A DNA stretch of 64,000 bases from Globodera rostochiensis (lineage: Eukaryota > Nematoda > Chromadorea > Rhabditida > Heteroderidae): positions 310,001 to 374,000 of the forward strand of contig JAEVLN010000012.1 in NCBI GenBank assembly GCA_018350325.1, written 5' to 3'. The translations under genes and the position numbers were made by a program. A model generated the notes under the pieces. That model was not told the DNA's origin. It ran no database searches and worked only from the letters and a program-made list of their open reading frames with translations. Of the stretch, positions 34,410 to 52,900 are shown one piece after another (the stretch's first letter is position 1; the number at the start of each line of letters is the position of its first letter).

Positions 34410-37035
34410 ATGGACCCATACCATCGCAAAGAGGCTAAAATTGAGGTGCCGGCTGCGACAATGGACCAGCAAATCGACAACATAATTCAAACTGGAGGGG
34501 TAACGATTTTTGTTTTGTTTTTTGTGAATATTTATTTATACGAATTCTTCAATAAGAAATAACCCCCGAGTACTTCCAAAATTTGATAAAACCATTAAAA
34601 ACTCATTATGCAGACGGGCACATTTGGGGACGGCCGACTGTTGAAAATGGAAGTGGACTACAGCACGCAAGTGGACAGTCAATTGGCCGTGGCGGACACT
34701 TTGGCCAAGGCTTGTGCATTAAACTCCTTGTAAAATTGGTATTTCTTTTAATTTTCAGTCGGGAAAAGTGTTGGAAGCGGTCGAGTCGTTGCAGACGCTC
34801 GAGAAGCTCAGCCGTTTGGACTGCGACATGCGTTCCAACCAGCGATTGCTGTGCCGCATGGTCAAATTGGCCTTCGATGCAAATAATTGGGAATTGCTCT
34901 GTGAAACTGTGAAGGCGTTGTGCAAGAAGCGATTGCTAATTAAGACAAGCATCAAAAATATGGTCAGCCCCCCCCCCCCTCCCCCCGACTTTGAGGGTTT
35001 TAATGCCATTTTGGGTGAAAATTTGAACTTTCGAGGAGTTAATCATACCCCGGAATTTTTAGGTAAAAGATTGCTGTGAAATGGTTCCAAAAGCCCCCGA
35101 TGCAACAGCCAAGTCCAAACTAATCGACACACTTCGCGCGGTGACTGCGGGAAAAGTTTGAATTTGCAAATATTTCAGTCCATCCAAAAACGGTTTCCAC
35201 TATAAATTGCCAATTTTATTTTAGATTTATTTGGAGGTCGAACGAGCGCGACTGACCAAGCAGGTGGCAGAAAAGCTGGAAGCTGAAGGAAAACTGGACG
35301 AGGCCCGCGAAATGATGATGGAACTTCAGGTGGAGACGTACGGCACGATGGAAGTGGACGAAAAGGTGCGAATGCATTTTAAATTTCCATAATTTATGCA
35401 AAAAAAAACGATTTAACGACTTTTTTCAATAATATTTTATTCCATCGCTTCAGGTCAAATATTTGCTGCACCAAATGCGCCTTTCAATAGCCAACCAGCA
35501 CTTCACCCGGGCCTCAATTATTTCACGAAAAATCAACACCAAATTCTTCGAACGCGAAAACGATGAAGTGAAGTCGACCTAATTTATATTCTTTCGTTGA
35601 TCATCATAAAAAGCATTATTTTTTAGGTTCAATTGATGAAATTGGAGTTCTACAAGTACATGGTGCAAATCGGACTGAGCGAAAACAACTATTTGGACGT
35701 GTGCAAACACTTTTTGGCAATCTTCAAGACTCCGCGAATCCAAGAAAGCGACATTAAAAAGTTGGAGGTGAGGCCGTGGGTGAAAGTTTAAGGGGGCGGG
35801 GGGAGTGGGGGAGTTCGGTCAAGAAAAAAGCTGCAAGGACTTTTTGTACGGTTTTTATGCCAATTTTTGGGATATTATTATTATAAAATTAGCCATTATT
35901 TAAAGAATGGGCACGGGTTGGTTGGGGCTACTTACCTAAAATTGATAGAAAATGCGATTTTTGCTGCAGGTACTCAAATGCACGGTGTTTTACTTGCTGC
36001 TGTCAACCCATGACAATGAAAAATGGGAATTATTGCATCGAATGAATGCGATGCGCGAATTGGAACATTTGCCGACGCATAAAGTACGACAAAAAGAAAC
36101 ATTTGGTTTAAATCCCTTTTCTGTAGGAGCTGCTGGAGCTGTTCATCCACCAGGAACTGATTTTCTGGAGTAAAGCCATTGAGTCCAAATATGCACCAAT
36201 TTTGTTTGGAGCTGATCCGCCTCCCGAACTTGTCCGGGACACGTTGCTGCCGTCTACTCACGTACTTTTTTAAATTTATAATTTCCCAAAGAATATTCAA
36301 TTTTACTGTTAGGTGTTCCCGATGACCCAAGCGGATGGTCGAAGGCGTAGAGAACGTCTTCACGACTGTGTGGGCGAACATGTAAGTGGCCACGTACCCA
36401 GACAAGGGCGGAGCCAGAGGGGAGGGGCCCTGTCCCCCAGAAATCATCAAAAAATTAATGATTCTTCATTGATTTCGACAAAAAACAAATCACTATTTTA
36501 TAAAAAATTACATTAGATGTGTCATGGTAGACACCTGAACAACAATTTTGATTTTCCTAAAATACCCTTAAAAATCGACTTTCTGGATCATCCCTCCCCC
36601 CGATTTGTGAATTCCTTCCCTTAGAATGTGAGGATGGTGTCGAAGTACTACTCGCGGATTACGTTTCAACGTATGGCCAAACTGCTCGAATTCGGCGTTG
36701 AGGTTACTTTCTCAGCATAATCTTCGATTGTCTTTTTGAACAATTTCAGCAAATGGAAACTTTTGTGTGCAAAATGATCGTCGACGGAGTTATTCCTGAG
36801 GCGAAAATTCACCGCCCCTCGCAAATAATTTATTTGAGTCCGAAGAAGAACAGTGTGGAAGTGCTAGACGCGGTCCTTTTTTAATCAAATTGCCCAAAAT
36901 TTGTTTTTGATTTTTTTGTTTTTCGTTCAGTGGGTTTTTAATGTTCGCAAATTGACCGACACAATGAACAAAGTGAGTCAGCTGATTGCAAAGGAGGAAA
37001 TGGTGCACGGATTGCAAATTGCGCAGCGAGTCTGA
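34410..37035 (+). CDS. rpn-5: 26S proteasome lid subunit RPN5 (PSMD12)
   Basis: PCI-domain subunit of the 19S regulatory lid, needed for lid assembly around the RPN11 deubiquitinase. The start is MDPYHRKEAKIEVPAATMDQ. Exon 2 has DGRLLKMEVDYSTQVDSQLA, matching the family's DGRIVKMEVDYS signature. Further exons give GKVLEAVESLQTLEKLSRLD, VKLAFDANNWELLCETVKAL, VERARLTKQVAEKLEAEGKL, QLMKLEFYKYMVQIGLSENN, the PCI region VRMVSKYYSRITFQRMAKLL, and VDGVIPEAKIHRPSQIIYLS. It ends QLIAKEEMVHGLQIAQRV. The donor after LAKACALN (about 34700-34740) does not fit a clean GT in phase and may be a weak or non-canonical site. The intron 36382-36624 contains a GGGCGGAGCCAGAGGGGAGG segment that may be a transposon end. 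Confidence 0.93.
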
Positions 37036-37214
37036 CGATCAGCAGAAGTTGAACGAATGTTCTGCAACTTTTGTTATTAAATACATTTTATTGTTTTGCT
37101 GAATATAAATGAGGTTTTGTGCGCTAAAAAATATTTGACTCGGAATTCCATTCATTTATTTGGCATATTTTTTTGTTGTTTTAAACGAATTAAAGTTTTT
37201 TGGTTGTTGGCGAA

Positions 37215-40200
37215 ATGAATGGCGTTGGTGAGCGGGAAGCTTCGGACTCGGCGGCGGAGTCCATTTCGGTGAGTTTGGTTTATTCCGAATAAAATGCGTT
37301 CGGCACGCATTTACCGTCCAAAACAAATGTTACAAAAGTATTTTATTTAGTCCGAATTGCTAATTAACGTAATCCGGACTCTGACAACGACAGTGTCCAA
37401 TGACCAACGCCAATTGGAGAAACAGAGAATCGAGCAGTGCTACCGACAGTCGGAACAGGTGCACTTTTGGTTGATGGAATTTGATGGGTTACCGGTCTTT
37501 TGAACCGTTTTAGAACATCGACAAACTTTTGAAAGGTTTTTTTTCGTTTTATACTTCTCGAAATTGACGGGAATGGATCAGAGCACCGATCGGACGCGCT
37601 CCATTGTCTGAGCACCTTCCAATCGGTGTCCAAAGAGTTGACCAGCAGCCGAGAGCAAATCCGAAACATAAAAAGTTCCCTTTCCCTTTGCAAAACGTTT
37701 CTCCAATGCCGCCGCGACGACCTGAACAAGTTTGCCCCCTCTCTTTAGACGAAGTTCGCCCATTTCTCGATTCTTATCGGTCGCTTTCAATAATTTTCTA
37801 TCAAAAAAAGGGGGTAAAATTAACGATAAATTCCTTTTTCTTTCCCCCCATTAAAGTTTTGTTTGTTACGTCTTTTTTATCGTTCAGATTTTGGCTTGAA
37901 AATGCTCAACAGAAAAAAGTGTGCGACATTTTACAGCAAATGTTTGATTATTTGGTTCTTACAAATTATCCTTTTCCCACCCTTTCAAAATTCAGCCAGC
38001 AAATAAAGAAAATTGAAAAAACTGTCGACGTCCAATTGGCCAACGGCGAATATAAAGAAATGATTCGGGTGCTTAAAGACGCCGGTGAGTTTTGAATTTG
38101 GGCGACGGAAAATATTCCCAAAAAAACCCTTTTTTTTTGAGATGTTTTGCTGAAAGGTCCGTTCGACAAAATGGAGGGCATTAGCCAACTGAAATTTGTC
38201 GTCTCCGAAAACCTGCAAAAAGTTTTTGGTCAAATTGTCAACGACCTGCTCCAATGCGTCTTCGTCGAACCGTTTGAAGCTCAAGTAGGGGAAAATTCCA
38301 AAAATTTCAAAAAATTTAATTTAAGACGTTGGAAGCTGTGAAAAGCGGGAAAATGGTCGAGTCTAAAATTGGCGCCGCACTGATTGAACGCTATCCGAAG
38401 AAAAAACTGTCAATTTTACCGTTTTTTCCTTAAACTTTTTTTGTTTTTAGCGTCGCGTTGAACGACGAGGGCGCCTTGCGACTGCGACTCGCCGAATTGT
38501 TGCAGTCACTGCTCGTTTTTGGCCAAGTGGACAAAGCGTTAGACGAAATGTTCGACCGAATGCCAAATTTATTTCTCCGTCTTTCGAATGGGGCGGCCGA
38601 AGTTGTGAAGCAAAGTGCGGGAGGGGAACGGTCGGCAGGCGAAAGAGACGCGAGCCATTTGGCTAAATTTGTAAACATTGTGAGTTAATTAATGTTTTTT
38701 AAATGTTCCGACATTTTTTTGTAAAATTAACCAATTTTTGTCCTAAATTCGCAGGCAATCGCCCAGATGAGTTTCGCCTCCCGCAATTTTGCCCTACTTT
38801 CGCTGGAGTTGCAGCAGTTGAGCCACCAATTCCTCCCAAATTGTCAGCCCATTATGAAACGATTTTGGCACATTGTGCAGGTCGGATTTGAGGAGATTCT
38901 GGCGGAATATTTGTTGGTTTGGCGCAACAAAAAAGACGGAAACGATGGGGCGGGCGGTGGGGGAGTCCAAGTATTATTTATTATTTTGTTTCATTTTTTG
39001 TAACAATTGGACTTCATCGCCAACAGAAGAAAGCGCTGTTCAGCTTCGAAAACGCTTCTTTTGTGTCGTCTGTGAACGCCTCGTCGCGCAAAAAACAATT
39101 TTGCGTGGTTTGCACGCCGGACATTTACAACGTTGTGGCCATCTTCCACAAACTGAGCGCCCTCTGCCGCGAAGTTGAAAGCCAACTGGGCGAAGATTGC
39201 TGGTAAAAAGTCCGAAGTGAAGAAGCAAAAGAAAAAAGTTAGAATTTGTAAATAAATTTTAGTTATCTCAGTGTCTATTTGCAAACTTTTGTCGCGGAGG
39301 CCTTTCTCGAGCAAATCCGCGTCGATCTCGAGAGACAAACGGAGTCCGTTCTGAACGGGGCCGACCTTTGGTCGTCCATGTCGGACGTTCCGCCGCACAC
39401 ACAACGCATTTTGAGCTGCTGTGTGCGCGTATTCGAACTTTGTGAACGGATCAACGGTTACATCGTCAGCATGGAGCCGTACGCACTTCGGTAAATTGAT
39501 TGACGGATTCGCAATTTTAATGTGAATAAATAAAGGTTCGCTTCGTTTTGGTTGCTGATCCTTGAGCATTTCATCAAAGGATTTTCCGACAAATATTTCC
39601 AGGTGCTGTTTTAAAAGAAGTGCTTTCCCTTTAATATGTAAAATCAGATTGTAATGTTGCGTCAAGTCCACGCCGACGGCGGTTGGGCGGACTATCCGAA
39701 ACTGAGCGCGGCATGGGTTGTGGACGAGGACATCAGCCGTCTGTTGATGAGTTTGCCGAGTTGGTCGGCCGTCAAAAAGTCGCCCTTTTCGCCCGACCAA
39801 ATCCAAACGCCGTTCGCAGCCGACGTCGTCAATTTGGCCAACATTTTGGGCGAGAGCGAGCAGGAAATTCGGGAAAGAACTCAGCGCGAGTCGGAGATTC
39901 TGATCGGCAACTTGGGCACTCAGAAGCAGCCGAAGAGCAGCGAGCTGATCACCTCCATGGACCACATCAAAGTCGCCGTTCGGAATAGCAATTACGGTTC
40001 AAAAATCCTAATTTCAGGCTTTGGCGTGTTTGCATGAATCACTCCAATGGTTTGTTGGCAAAATGCGTGCATTGGTGGACGGCTTGTCGAGCAGAGCAAA
40101 GGAACTGACAAAAACTCGAATTCAGATCACCACCAGTGGCAACGGTGGCACACTCATAGACCAAGTCCATATTTTCTTGTTTTGGATTTTTGACTGACTT

Positions 40201-41167
40201 TTTACAGATGTTGTGCGAGGCTATAGCTGAACGGATCAACACACTCGAGGTCTAACATTCAGTTTGAATGCATCGTTCATAAATAGAATTTGGATTAGAA
40301 ATTGTCCGACAACTTGCTGCTCATCCTTCACTTGGAACTGCGCTTTCACTGCTTCTTCCATCTGATTACGATAACGCAAAATCAAAGTGCTCTTTCACTG
40401 CTTTCCCAAGACGAGATCGATCGGGATGTCATGGAGTTTGGCCGTGACCTAAGCCAATTTCACGCCACACTCCACGCCCATCTCTCGCCAACCAAACTAA
40501 AATATCTCTTCGACGGGCTCGGCTATCTTTGCTCGTCCATCTTCATCCATTCTTGGTCATCTGCGAATGGATGATTCTTCTACTTTGCTTGTTGTTTTAC
40601 AGTCAGTACCTTACCAAATTGTCCGAGATGGGTCGCAAACGAATTTGTCGGGCCATATTTTCTGTTCAAAAGTATTTGAGCCAACTGTCCGGGTAAGAAA
40701 TGTTTGACCAAGAATTGTTTTAGGGATTGTAAGTTTGAATTTTAGGCGTCCCGAAACTGAACTTCAGCGAGCTCAAATTTTCTTCGATTTCCTCAATAAG
40801 GTTTTGTTTTTGTGGTGGTGTCGTCGAGGGCTTACAGAAAACGTGGAAGGGGACACTTTCTACTTTCAGGACTTGGACCAATTGTTCGCCACGATTGTAG
40901 AGCGCGGTGCCGTCTTTTCCTTCGTCGAATATTCCATTTTGCTTTCACTTCTCATACGGTCCCACTCAACACTGAATTCCCAGGTTACTTATTGTTTGAA
41001 ATATTGTATAAAGTAATGGAATTACAATAAAAACGAAGTTAAATTGTAATCAATTAACCAGAATTTTATTTAAACTTTAGCCTGGTGTGCTGGAAGCTGC
41101 GACAAATCAATTGCGGGATATTCTCTCACACCAACAGAAGGGAAAGCCGAATCAGAAACCGATGTGA
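37215..41167 (+). CDS. sec-8: Exocyst complex subunit SEC8 (EXOC4)
   Basis: Subunit of the octameric exocyst that tethers secretory vesicles to the plasma membrane. The start MNGVGEREASDSAAESIS leads into ELLINVIRTLTTTVSNDQRQ, then QIKKIEKTVDVQLANGEYKE, KFVVSENLQKVFGQIVNDLL, ALNDEGALRLRLAELLQSLL, QKSYLSVYLQTFVAEAFLE-like segments, GWADYPKLSAAWVVDEDISR, and the C-terminal SEC8 signature LLLILHLELRFHCFFHLITI, DVMEFGRDLSQFHATL, KLKYLFDGLGYLCSSIFI and QYLTKLSEMGRKRICRAIFS. The last parallels the family's LHLELRVHC...YVFEGLGHL...QYLKRISESGIKKMCRNIF pattern. More than 15 small exons are split by short introns. It ends HQQKGKPNQKPM. It is adjacent to RPN5 on the same strand with a 179-bp gap; no operon evidence was seen. 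Confidence 0.9.
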
Positions 41168-41923
41168 AACGGAATTGAATTTAATTTGAGCCCTTAATGA
41201 CCAGATGGGTGTATTTTTTTAGAAATTGCCAATAAAAACAATAAAAGATTAAAGATAAGAAATTCGTTTTCGGTGCTAATTTGTTGCCTTTAATCTTTTT
41301 GCGGCCCATATTTTGTGGGGCGGCGCGCCACAAAACCATAACCAGCGGTCATTCGTCTGGCAAATAATGCTTCGGCTAAAGACAACTAATGATAAACTGT
41401 ATAGAAAGCTTTTAAAAAATCATTCATTAATCCCGTGTGGGCAATCCTAAAGAATGGGTGTCCCTCATTTTTTTTTCATAAAATAAAAACATTAAGTCGT
41501 TTGAAAACAGTTTCTAGAGCTGTTCTGGCACGTAGAATCCGAATTCTGACCTCAATTTCGCCTGACTTCGAACACCGGACCCGAATGTGAATTTTTCAAA
41601 AACACCCAAAATCAAATAGGTACTTGAAGATCTTACAGATTAGATAAATCAATGATCGCTGGCGCTGATATGTCCGGTGGCGATGGATTATTGGCCAAAC
41701 GATTGAAAAATATTTAAATAATACGTAAAAAAGCTTTAAATCCGTGTGCCGACAAAATCCCGACTCACCCAAAAAATGGCAAATAGTAAACCCGATTAAT
41801 TTATGCGGAAACATTTATTTTCAATAAAAATTTATTAGCCATGAACTTAATTAAGTTATATGTAAAGTAAATGGACAAAACGCAAAAAAATTTACTAAAA
41901 AACTTTATAATATCAGCAGTTCA
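41168..41923. other. Intergenic with a degenerate foldback-element fragment
   Basis: The segment 41533-41602 (TAGAATCCGAATTCTGACCT and ACCGGACCCGAATGTGAATT) is clearly related to the arm of the foldback element at 18699-18770. Around it the DNA is AT-rich and shows no exon. Confidence 0.6.
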
Positions 41924-43131
41924 ATGGTCGGGACAGAAGCGGCAAACTTCTCTCTTATTACGCACGTAATCTTTGACTTGGACGGAGTTTTGATCGACAC
42001 TGAACGCCATTATACAACGGCCAATGAGCGCGCGATGGAGAAATTTGGGTCCAAATTCACCCGGGAATTGTGCGTTTATTTCTCCGATTACATTTTAAGA
42101 GTTTCAAACGAATTTAAGAGAATTGATCAGTAGGCCGGGCTTCAACTGACTATTTTCAGGAAGCTGATGATGATGGGGCGCAAAAAGTCGGAGGCGGTCC
42201 CGCTTTTGCTGAAGGATGCCGGACTTGCCGGTCGGGTGACGTCGGAGCAGTACATGGAGGAGTACGACCAGCACCTCAAGCAGATCATGAGTACACTTAC
42301 TGAGGTTCAATTGGTGTGGCAAGCTTTTGCTTAGTTTATTTTTTGGATCGGGAGCCTTTGGGCAAAATGTCGGGATGTTCGGCGTGGGGGAGGGTCGGCG
42401 GTGCCGAGGCGCTGCCGAGAAAATTTTGACTCGATTTGGGAAAAATTTTCCCCCATCGATTTTTGTTTTGTTCTGTTTGCCTTGCTTTGCTTTTCGTTTC
42501 GTTTAATATTCACTCTCTTTTATTGAACAATTTCTTTAAGGAATTGCCCGGTGCCACCAAACTAATCGACCACTTTTACGCACAAAACATTCCGTTGGCC
42601 ATTTGCACGGGGTCGGACAGTGAGGAATTCGGGGACAAAATGCGCAAATTTGACAAATGGCTTCAGAAGATTCCGATTCGAGTGCTTTGCGGAAGTGATC
42701 CAGGTTTGGATTGGATGTTAATTGTTCGACTTTCTTCTATCAGAGGTTCGCAATGGCAAGCCGCACCCAGACGCCTACGAAGTGACCATGGGCCGGTTCG
42801 TTTCCAAGCCGGTTTCGCCGAAGAATGTTTTGGTGTTCGAAGACTCAATTAATGGCGTCGAAAGTGCACTCGGCGCCGGATGCTCGGTGAGTCCGCGAAG
42901 TGAATAACCAACCAGCTAATGTTGAAATTTTTTTTTGTTTTTTTTTGGAAATTGATTCTTCAGGTGGTAATGGTGCCTCAGCGAGAGTTTTTGCCCAAAG
43001 ATTGGCCCGAGAAAGAACTCCGTTCGCGCGCTAACTTTGCGGCTTTGCTCGACTCGCTGGAGCATTTCTGCCCGAAGCCGTTCGGGTTGCCGGATTTCCG
43101 TCTGCGTGAAGGGGGCGGATGTCGCGGATAG
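41924..43131 (+). CDS. HAD-family phosphatase (pseudouridine-5'-phosphatase/HDHD1 type)
   Basis: Haloacid-dehalogenase hydrolase. The best family match is HDHD1/PUDP, which dephosphorylates pseudouridine 5'-phosphate; the exact substrate is inferred. The catalytic motifs are all present: motif I FDLDGVLIDTE (nucleophile and acid/base Asp), motif II ICTGSD, motif III lysine in GKPHPDAYEV, and motif IV VFEDSINGVESALGAG. The cap domain has AMEKFGSKFTREL, then MMMGRKKSEAVPLLLKDAGL. Exons: 41924 to about 42069; about 42161-42306; 42541-42701; 42745-42884; and 42964-43131, joined at clean GT-AG introns. The C-terminus ends LPDFRLREGGGCRG. The start MVGTEAANFSLITHVIF is the first ATG before motif I. 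Confidence 0.9.
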
Positions 43132-43651
43132 CGAGCGAATTGAGAAGGAATAATATTATAGAAAGTAATAATGTTGTAAAGCATCGACTGTTCTTGTAAA
43201 ATAAGCATCACCTCAATTACGGGCAGCAGAGATTTACGTCGTATTGTTATAATTTCAACCACAAATAATTTTATTTGATCCGCAATATTATTGTATCGGT
43301 TTGTTATTGCCTTCTTTGTTATAAAAATTGGTTTTGTGATTTGGCGGGTTATCGTTTGGCCCAACGAAATGATTATTGTCAAAGCTTTGAGAAAGTTAGC
43401 TAGCCCAACGGCAAAATTTATGCATTCTACCAATTTGTAAAATAGAAAAATCACTCGGGATGAGTACAGGAAAACTGAGGAAACGAAACAGGAAAATACC
43501 CGAAGCGATGATTGATGATCAAAAAAACAAATAAAATAGCATAGAAAAAACAGCAAAAAAAAGAAGCAAACAGAAATAAAATTATTGTATTACAGACGCA
43601 TTTTTGGACTATTGCCAGACTAAACAAAATTAAAAATCGCGTTCGACGCTT
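43132..43651. other. Convergent 3' intergenic region
   Basis: A/T-rich DNA between the convergent 3' ends of the HAD phosphatase (+) and PI3-kinase (-). I see no exon or repeat. Confidence 0.4.
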
Positions 43652-49309
<5,658 letters not shown>

Positions 49310-49947
49310 AAAATTCCGCGGATTAGCGTGTGCTTAAAACATCGGCATCCGACTCAAAACGAAACCGCTTTTCCTTTTGTGGCTTAAAAATGTTTCTCGG
49401 TTAATGAATGACTCGTCGTACACTAACAAATAAGTTTTGGCGAAGAACATTTATTTCTGCCTTTTTGTTGTTTTGTATAACCACGAGATGTTCCAACCTT
49501 TTTTTGTCAATAATTTATACGTTTTAACTCTGTGAGAAAAATGGTGAAACAACGGCTGAGGAAGATGGATGTACATGTGCAACCGATAAATGTTCTGTGG
49601 ATAGATGATGAAACAGAGGAAGACATCCAAAAATATAAACTGTAGGTCAAAACAACAACTTCTAGAGTGGAGGAGAGAAAGAGCAGCGATTTTAGCCCGA
49701 CCGGTCGATTATAAGGACCATAATGAATAGAAATGAACTGTCTGTGGACGATGATGATGAGTGAGTGATGGTGAATTGGAGAGTAATTTTAACAGATAAT
49801 TAACCAAAGAGAGCGTGTCATTTGACAGACCGATAGAGAATGAGATGACGACAGCATAATAGGCATAGACACCACGATAATTCTTACATCACAAAAGCCG
49901 AAAGTGAGGAATAGAGCAGCAATCGCGAAATGGAGTTGTTGACCCTT
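49310..49947. other. Intergenic between PI3-kinase and Mediator 26
   Basis: Upstream of PI3-kinase and downstream of MED26, both minus strand. The only open frame of note is a 34-codon ATG frame at 49541-49645 (+), which I treat as chance. Nothing else was recognised. Confidence 0.4.
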
Positions 49948-52900
49948 CTAGGAAGGCTTGTTATGCCACTCGTTCGGCTCCGGAAACAAAAACCGGTCCG
50001 CCTGAGGGAAATTGTGCACTCTCCAGTCCGGAAGGCCTATGTCCATGTAGGGAAGAAGCAACAATTGACGTTCATAGGCCGGAACCACGAAAGAACGGGT
50101 GGGTGACGCGTACATATTGGCAAGGATCCCTTCGGCCGGTCCTGCTCCTCCTCCCGCGTGTTGTTCAACAGATGTCGAGGTTGAAGCAGCGGTGCTCAGA
50201 GGAAATTCGGCAAACCTTTAATAGTAATGATGGATGGAAATTTGGAAATCTCTTCCATTTAAGTAACAAGCTTCCCAAGTTGGAAATGAAGTAGCAAAAT
50301 CCCCTGAAAGGGCTACCAATTGAACTTCGTGCCGGTCGTATCGTTCAGGTGCTGCTTGTCCTTTTTCTTTTTTCGGCCCTTTCTTCCTTCTTTATCTATC
50401 TCGTCCGCCTGCCGAAGCTGTTCACGCATTGCCTCCGTCTTCCTCTCCTCCTTCTTCTCATAGAGCCCTGCCTTCTCCACTCCTTGTCCTCTTTTCGCTT
50501 CCTGCAGTTTTTCGTCCTCTTTCACTTCACCCGTATCATTCATCTTCATTTGCTTCACAAAAGTCGCCTCCGTCCGCTCCTCTGACGCTCTTCCGCCTTT
50601 CCGCTTGTGATGTCGCCGTTTGGTGTTTTCCGAGGCTGTTGAAACGCTTGTCCGGATCGGATCAGAGGAAATCTTCTTCGTGACAACCTTAATAATGGAG
50701 GTTATAGAACACTTGCGGCGCAGAAAATTTGCAGTCTGGTGTTGAAAACTGGACATTTGCGGTCTTAGCGGCCCAATGTTAACAGCTTTTTCGACATTTT
50801 AACCGCAAATGTCTGGACACCATAATGAACGTTTAAAATTCGTAATGTTCATCGCTTATACAAAACTAACATTTTGTCCTGGTCCCATTTGCTGATGCTG
50901 TTGTTTGTTGTTGAGATCAATGCCGATGTTTTGTGGGAGTGCCTTGCTCAGCTGCGCGACCAGTTGTGCCGTCGATTGGACATTTTTGCGCGCCGCGTGC
51001 ACTGACTGTTGCTGCTGTAATTGGAGTGACTGTTGAGCAACAGTGGCGGCTGATGTCGAAGCCGACGCCATTGCGTTATCCGGCGGAGGCGACATTGAGG
51101 AGGTCAGTCGCTGCACTCCGCTGGCTGACCGCTTCAGCTTCAGCGTCAACGGCGGATTGTTTGTCAACAGCATAGAAGGCGCTGTCAACGACATCGGTTG
51201 CGGTTTTTCTGCTCCAAACTCCATCGCCATATTAGCTGTACCACCACAACGAGGAGATGGGGGTTAGGCACCTCTAAAAGAAACAGCCGAGTACCGTAGG
51301 AGGGGCCGGAGGCCAAGCGCGCTCCTCCAGCAACCGCTCCAACTTCCGCGATGCCATTAAGCATCGTCACCGCATGTCTCATTGTCGATGAGCCGTCAAG
51401 TCGGTTCATTGTCGCTCCAACTGAGGCGGACTTGTGCATGGAAGGTTGCTGAACGGCAGCGACGTTCTGCTTAGGGGACATCTTTTTGCCGGTCTGAGGC
51501 AGCGGAGCGTAACTGCCACTCGATCCCGCCACTCCATTCTCCACTGGCGAAACGGATGCGGAAGATGACAAAGTTGAGGATGAACGACCCGTATTTTGGC
51601 GAGCATCTGCAAAAGAACCAAACATTTAACCAAATTAAGGTATAAAAGCCATCCCATCCAATCACTTCCATTATAATCAGAAATTATGGCATGTATTTAC
51701 TCCAAATCCCAGATTTTGGCAATTCTTTGGTCTTTAGTCTATTGGACATTATACGGTACTCTTCTCACCAATGGTCCGACCTCCCCCACCCCCTCATATT
51801 TCGTTCCTCATCGGTCTTTCACCCTCAACTCTGCCGCCGCTCGCTGCTAATGGTGGGTTCCCCCTGCCCCAATCTCTCACTGCTCTCAAAATGTATATAT
51901 ATATAAATAAAGTTCGCATCTTACGGTCGGCCAGTTAATGTGTACCAACCAGAAACCTCGCAATATCAAGGCAGACCAAAAATAAGAGCAAAAATTAGGC
52001 CTCGACTTCATTTCCTTTGACCTTTCTTTCTCTGCCCTCAACCAAAATTAATTTCTAATAATTAAACGATTCGACCAGCCCCGAGAATTCGCCCCTTCTA
52101 TAAAAAAAACGCCCGCCCACCTGGTGGGCAGAGTCCAGTTGATGTGACACGTTGTTGTTGTTGTTGTTGTTGTTGCTGCTGCTGTGGTGTTGCGCGTTTG
52201 CCGGGCGTTGTCACTGCACCCGACCGCGGAGTCAGCCCGCGCTTCAAAGCCGGGGAGACGAGCTGTGGAGTTCCGCCATTGGATGAGCCTTCGCAAGAGG
52301 AGCTGGGCCGGTATTCGGCCACCTTCTGCCATTGTTTTATGAGAGCACGGCAGCGCTTGGAGAAGTCGGGCCACTGCTGAGCTGTCTGCTTGCGAATGTC
52401 GTTGACAAAGCGTCCGATTCGTGTAGCCTAAAAACAAAAAGTCAATTTTTTTCATAATAAAATTATAAATCAGTCGACTATTTAATTAGAGAATTTGATT
52501 GAACCTAATTTTGGCTTTACAAATGAAATAAATATAATTGAGTTCCAATTTTCGTGTTCTTTGCCCGTCAATTTGTTTGTTGTTTGCATGTCTTTCTGGT
52601 ATTATTGTCAAACAAGTTTTCACAAACTTCCCAGTCAAATGGACACACACACAAACATTCCACCATCAAGAAAAAGGTTATAAGAAAATTACCGGGCTAG
52701 AAACTTTTTTTTTTATCCTTTTTTTTACGAGCCAAGATTTTTAATAGCCTCAAATTTTTTTAAAAACTCATTTTCATAACAAATTCGACGTCGTTGATTA
52801 AATAAAACGTGCTTTATCATATTTTACAAAATTTTAGTGTTTATTGAATGCCTTTTTTTTATTGACAATAAAATCCCTGGCATAAAAGACAAAGAACCCC

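Noticed and set aside
36400..36470. Transposon end (GGGCGGAGCCAGAGGGGAGG) in an RPN5 intron
   Set aside because: No second terminus or target duplication found nearby; recorded only in the RPN5 entry.
49541..49645. 34-codon ATG open frame
   Set aside because: No splice, homology or composition support; length expected by chance.
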